Assembly (NCBI GenBank): GCA_945861865.1
Contig: CAMAWN010000053.1
Span: forward strand, 1-32,008
Length of the DNA stretch: 32,008 nucleotides
Origin: Candidatus Kuenenia stuttgartensis
GTDB taxonomy: Bacteria; Planctomycetota; Planctomycetia; Planctomycetales; Planctomycetaceae
Direction of reading: 5' to 3'
Positions 30,799 to 32,008 of this stretch are shown here, piece by piece. The position numbers were made by a program, and so were the translations under genes. The number at the start of each line of letters is the position of its first letter. Positions within the stretch are counted from its first letter, which is position 1. The notes below the pieces were generated by a model that saw nothing but the letters and a program-made list of their open reading frames with translations, was not told the origin of the DNA and searched no databases.

Positions 30799-31623
30799 AT
30801 GAGCCAGATGAAGACGGCGACACACGAGACGGAAAAAGAACTCATTCAGCGAGCACAAACGGCGGTCAGTCAGTGCAACTGGACCGTCGGCGAATGCGCG
30901 GTCCAGTGGACCAAGAAGTTTGCCCGCGGCCGAACCGATGCTGATTTTGGCGAGTTGGTCGGCATGTCCGGTGACCAGGTTTATCAGCGGCGGCGTGTTT
31001 GTGAGACGTTCACGGACGTCAAAGACAACTATTCGGCGTTGAAGTGGTCTCACTTCTACATCGCATTGAATTGGGACTCTGCCGCCGATTGCCTGAACTG
31101 GGCCAACGAGAACGAAGCGACCATCGCCGAAATGAAGGCGTGGCGGCGACTGCAACTCGGTGAAGATGTCACGACGAGTGCGACGGACGATCAGGAATCG
31201 TTGCTCGTCGGCAGTGACGGTGCGGCAGCCTTCGATGCCTACGACGTGGATCGTTCCGGCGTGGTGCGAGCCGAAGGAGATCTCGACCTTCCCGCGACGC
31301 GTGCTCCGATGCCGGCCGGTTCGGCGAAACGGGGACGCGAAACTTCCGATGCCGCGACGCTGTCCGCTTCGGCTGGCGAATACGCTCCGTTCCGCACCGG
31401 AGCCACGACTCCGCCGCGCGAAACTCTGGATGAAGTTCCTGGTAGTGGGCCGTCGGTCAGCGTCGAGCAAACGGTCAAGCGTTTGGCGATCATGCTCGAA
31501 CGCTGCGCGAAGGCGATCACTCCGGAGGTGCAACGCCAATTCGCGAAGTTGCCCGAAAAAGTCCGTGTCCGTTTCGTGGCTGCGATGAAAGAACTACGCG
31601 AACGAGCCACCGATTTGAAGTAG
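30799..31623 (+). CDS. Unrecognised protein with HTH-like N-terminus
   Basis: The 274-residue product (from ATG 30799; a second ATG lies at 30808) is not recognised. The N-terminal 120 residues are helical and Trp-rich (QCNWTVGECAVQWTKKFARG, LKWSHFYIALNWDSAADCLNW). The segment DFGELVGMSGDQVYQRRRVC (about 50-69) has the spacing of a helix-turn-helix of the ParB/KorB kind, so DNA binding is possible. The middle (about 125-215) is low-complexity Ala/Ser/Pro, and the C-terminal 50 residues form a Lys/Arg-rich helix (VEQTVKRLAIMLERCAKAI). No membrane segment or signal is present. It precedes the HtrA-like gene by 32 bases and may be co-transcribed with it. Confidence 0.6.
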   Translation: MSQMKTATHETEKELIQRAQTAVSQCNWTVGECAVQWTKKFARGRTDADFGELVGMSGDQVYQRRRVCETFTDVKDNYSALKWSHFYIALNWDSAADCLNWANENEATIAEMKAWRRLQLGEDVTTSATDDQESLLVGSDGAAAFDAYDVDRSGVVRAEGDLDLPATRAPMPAGSAKRGRETSDAATLSASAGEYAPFRTGATTPPRETLDEVPGSGPSVSVEQTVKRLAIMLERCAKAITPEVQRQFAKLPEKVRVRFVAAMKELRERATDLK

Positions 31624-31655
31624 TCTGGCCTCTGACTCCTGATTCGGGGAGCCTC

Positions 31656-32008
31656 ATGCAACCTCGCGATGACAGTGGCTCGCCCAGCTCGCGTGTTCGG
31701 CCCGGGGTGTCGGTCAACGGTTCGCTGGTGATGATGCTGGCGATCTTGGTGCTGGTGTTGGTCTATCGCGACTTCACTCGGCAAGAGCGTCCGATTGTCG
31801 CTCGCGGCGACTTGGCGGCGGACGAAGCGGCGACGATCGAACTCTTCAAACGCATCGCGCCGTCGGTCGTGCATGTGGACAACGTCGCGCGACAATTGGA
31901 TTTGAGCAACCACAATGTGCTCGAATGGCGACAAGGTTCCGGCAGTGGATTTGTTTGGGACAGCGACGGCCATGTGGTCACGAATTTTCATGTCATCCAG
32001 GGCGCGAA
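31656..32008 (+). CDS. HtrA/DegP-like trypsin-fold protease, 3' end missing
   Basis: The first 117 residues of a membrane-anchored serine protease are present; the gene leaves at the right edge. ATG 31656 has GGGGAG a few bases upstream. After a cytoplasmic start rich in Pro/Ser/Arg comes one membrane helix (about 22-38, GSLVMMLAILVLVLVYRDF). The protease domain starts with LFKRIAPSVVHVDN (63-76) and reaches RQGSGSGFVWDSDGHVVTNFHVIQGA, in which His112 of TNFHV is the first member of the catalytic triad. The Asp, the GNSGGP serine and any PDZ domains lie beyond the window. Such proteases deal with misfolded envelope proteins. Confidence 0.88.
   Translation, partial: MQPRDDSGSPSSRVRPGVSVNGSLVMMLAILVLVLVYRDFTRQERPIVARGDLAADEAATIELFKRIAPSVVHVDNVARQLDLSNHNVLEWRQGSGSGFVWDSDGHVVTNFHVIQGA

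Overview
The window looks like a GC-rich chromosomal segment from a planctomycete (phylum Planctomycetota). The best evidence is the pair of secreted proteins at 25846-30282: a cytochrome-c-like/DUF1549/DUF1553 protein followed by a DUF1501 protein, an arrangement typical of that phylum. A planctomycete-style PilM operon with long glycine-rich partners, and many short palindromic and tandem repeats scattered in and between genes, point the same way. No tRNA, rRNA, CRISPR array, insertion sequence or prophage gene was recognised.

Layout. (1) 1-1775, plus strand: the 3' part of lysA (diaminopimelate decarboxylase) and rdgB (XTP/dITP diphosphatase). (2) 1850-3253, minus strand: a PAS-AAA+-Fis regulator of the sigma-54 activator type that lacks the GAFTGA loop. 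(3) 3474-8060, plus strand: a MoxR-centred membrane cluster. It holds a coiled-coil membrane protein whose reading frame is broken by one in-frame TGA, the MoxR ATPase, and a large membrane protein overlapping moxR by ATGA. (4) 16982-8069, minus strand: a PilM-PilN-like fusion, two single-pass low-complexity proteins, RuvC, a formylglycine-generating enzyme and a nucleoside phosphorylase. (5) 17381-24277, plus strand: a large GH38-like protein, cytidylate kinase, a membrane glutaredoxin-like protein, a TIGR04282-type transferase, a stand-alone response regulator and an RlmI-like rRNA methyltransferase, several linked by ATGA overlaps. (6) 25412-24333, minus strand: a zinc deacylase of the aspartoacylase/succinylglutamate desuccinylase family. 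(7) 25499-32008, plus strand: a SelW-like (Rdx) Cys-form protein, the DUF1549/DUF1553 and DUF1501 pair, a mostly non-coding stretch, a conserved-looking unknown protein, and the start of an HtrA-like protease.

Functionally, lysine/peptidoglycan precursor supply, nucleotide pool cleaning, DNA recombination and rRNA modification are housekeeping. The MoxR cluster, PilM operon, DUF1549/DUF1501 pair and HtrA protein serve the cell envelope. The most distinctive theme is repeats. Palindromes or short tandem repeats contain the stop codons of at least five genes (rdgB, the regulator, cmk, the GH38-like gene and the SelW-like gene). Others sit in frame inside genes (GH38-like, DUF1549/DUF1553, and the signal peptide of the MoxR partner). 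The most interesting single anomaly is the in-frame TGA at 4536-4538, just after a CX2CX4CX2C cluster and followed by 115 open codons in the same frame. Identifications rest on motif recognition by eye; no database search was possible.
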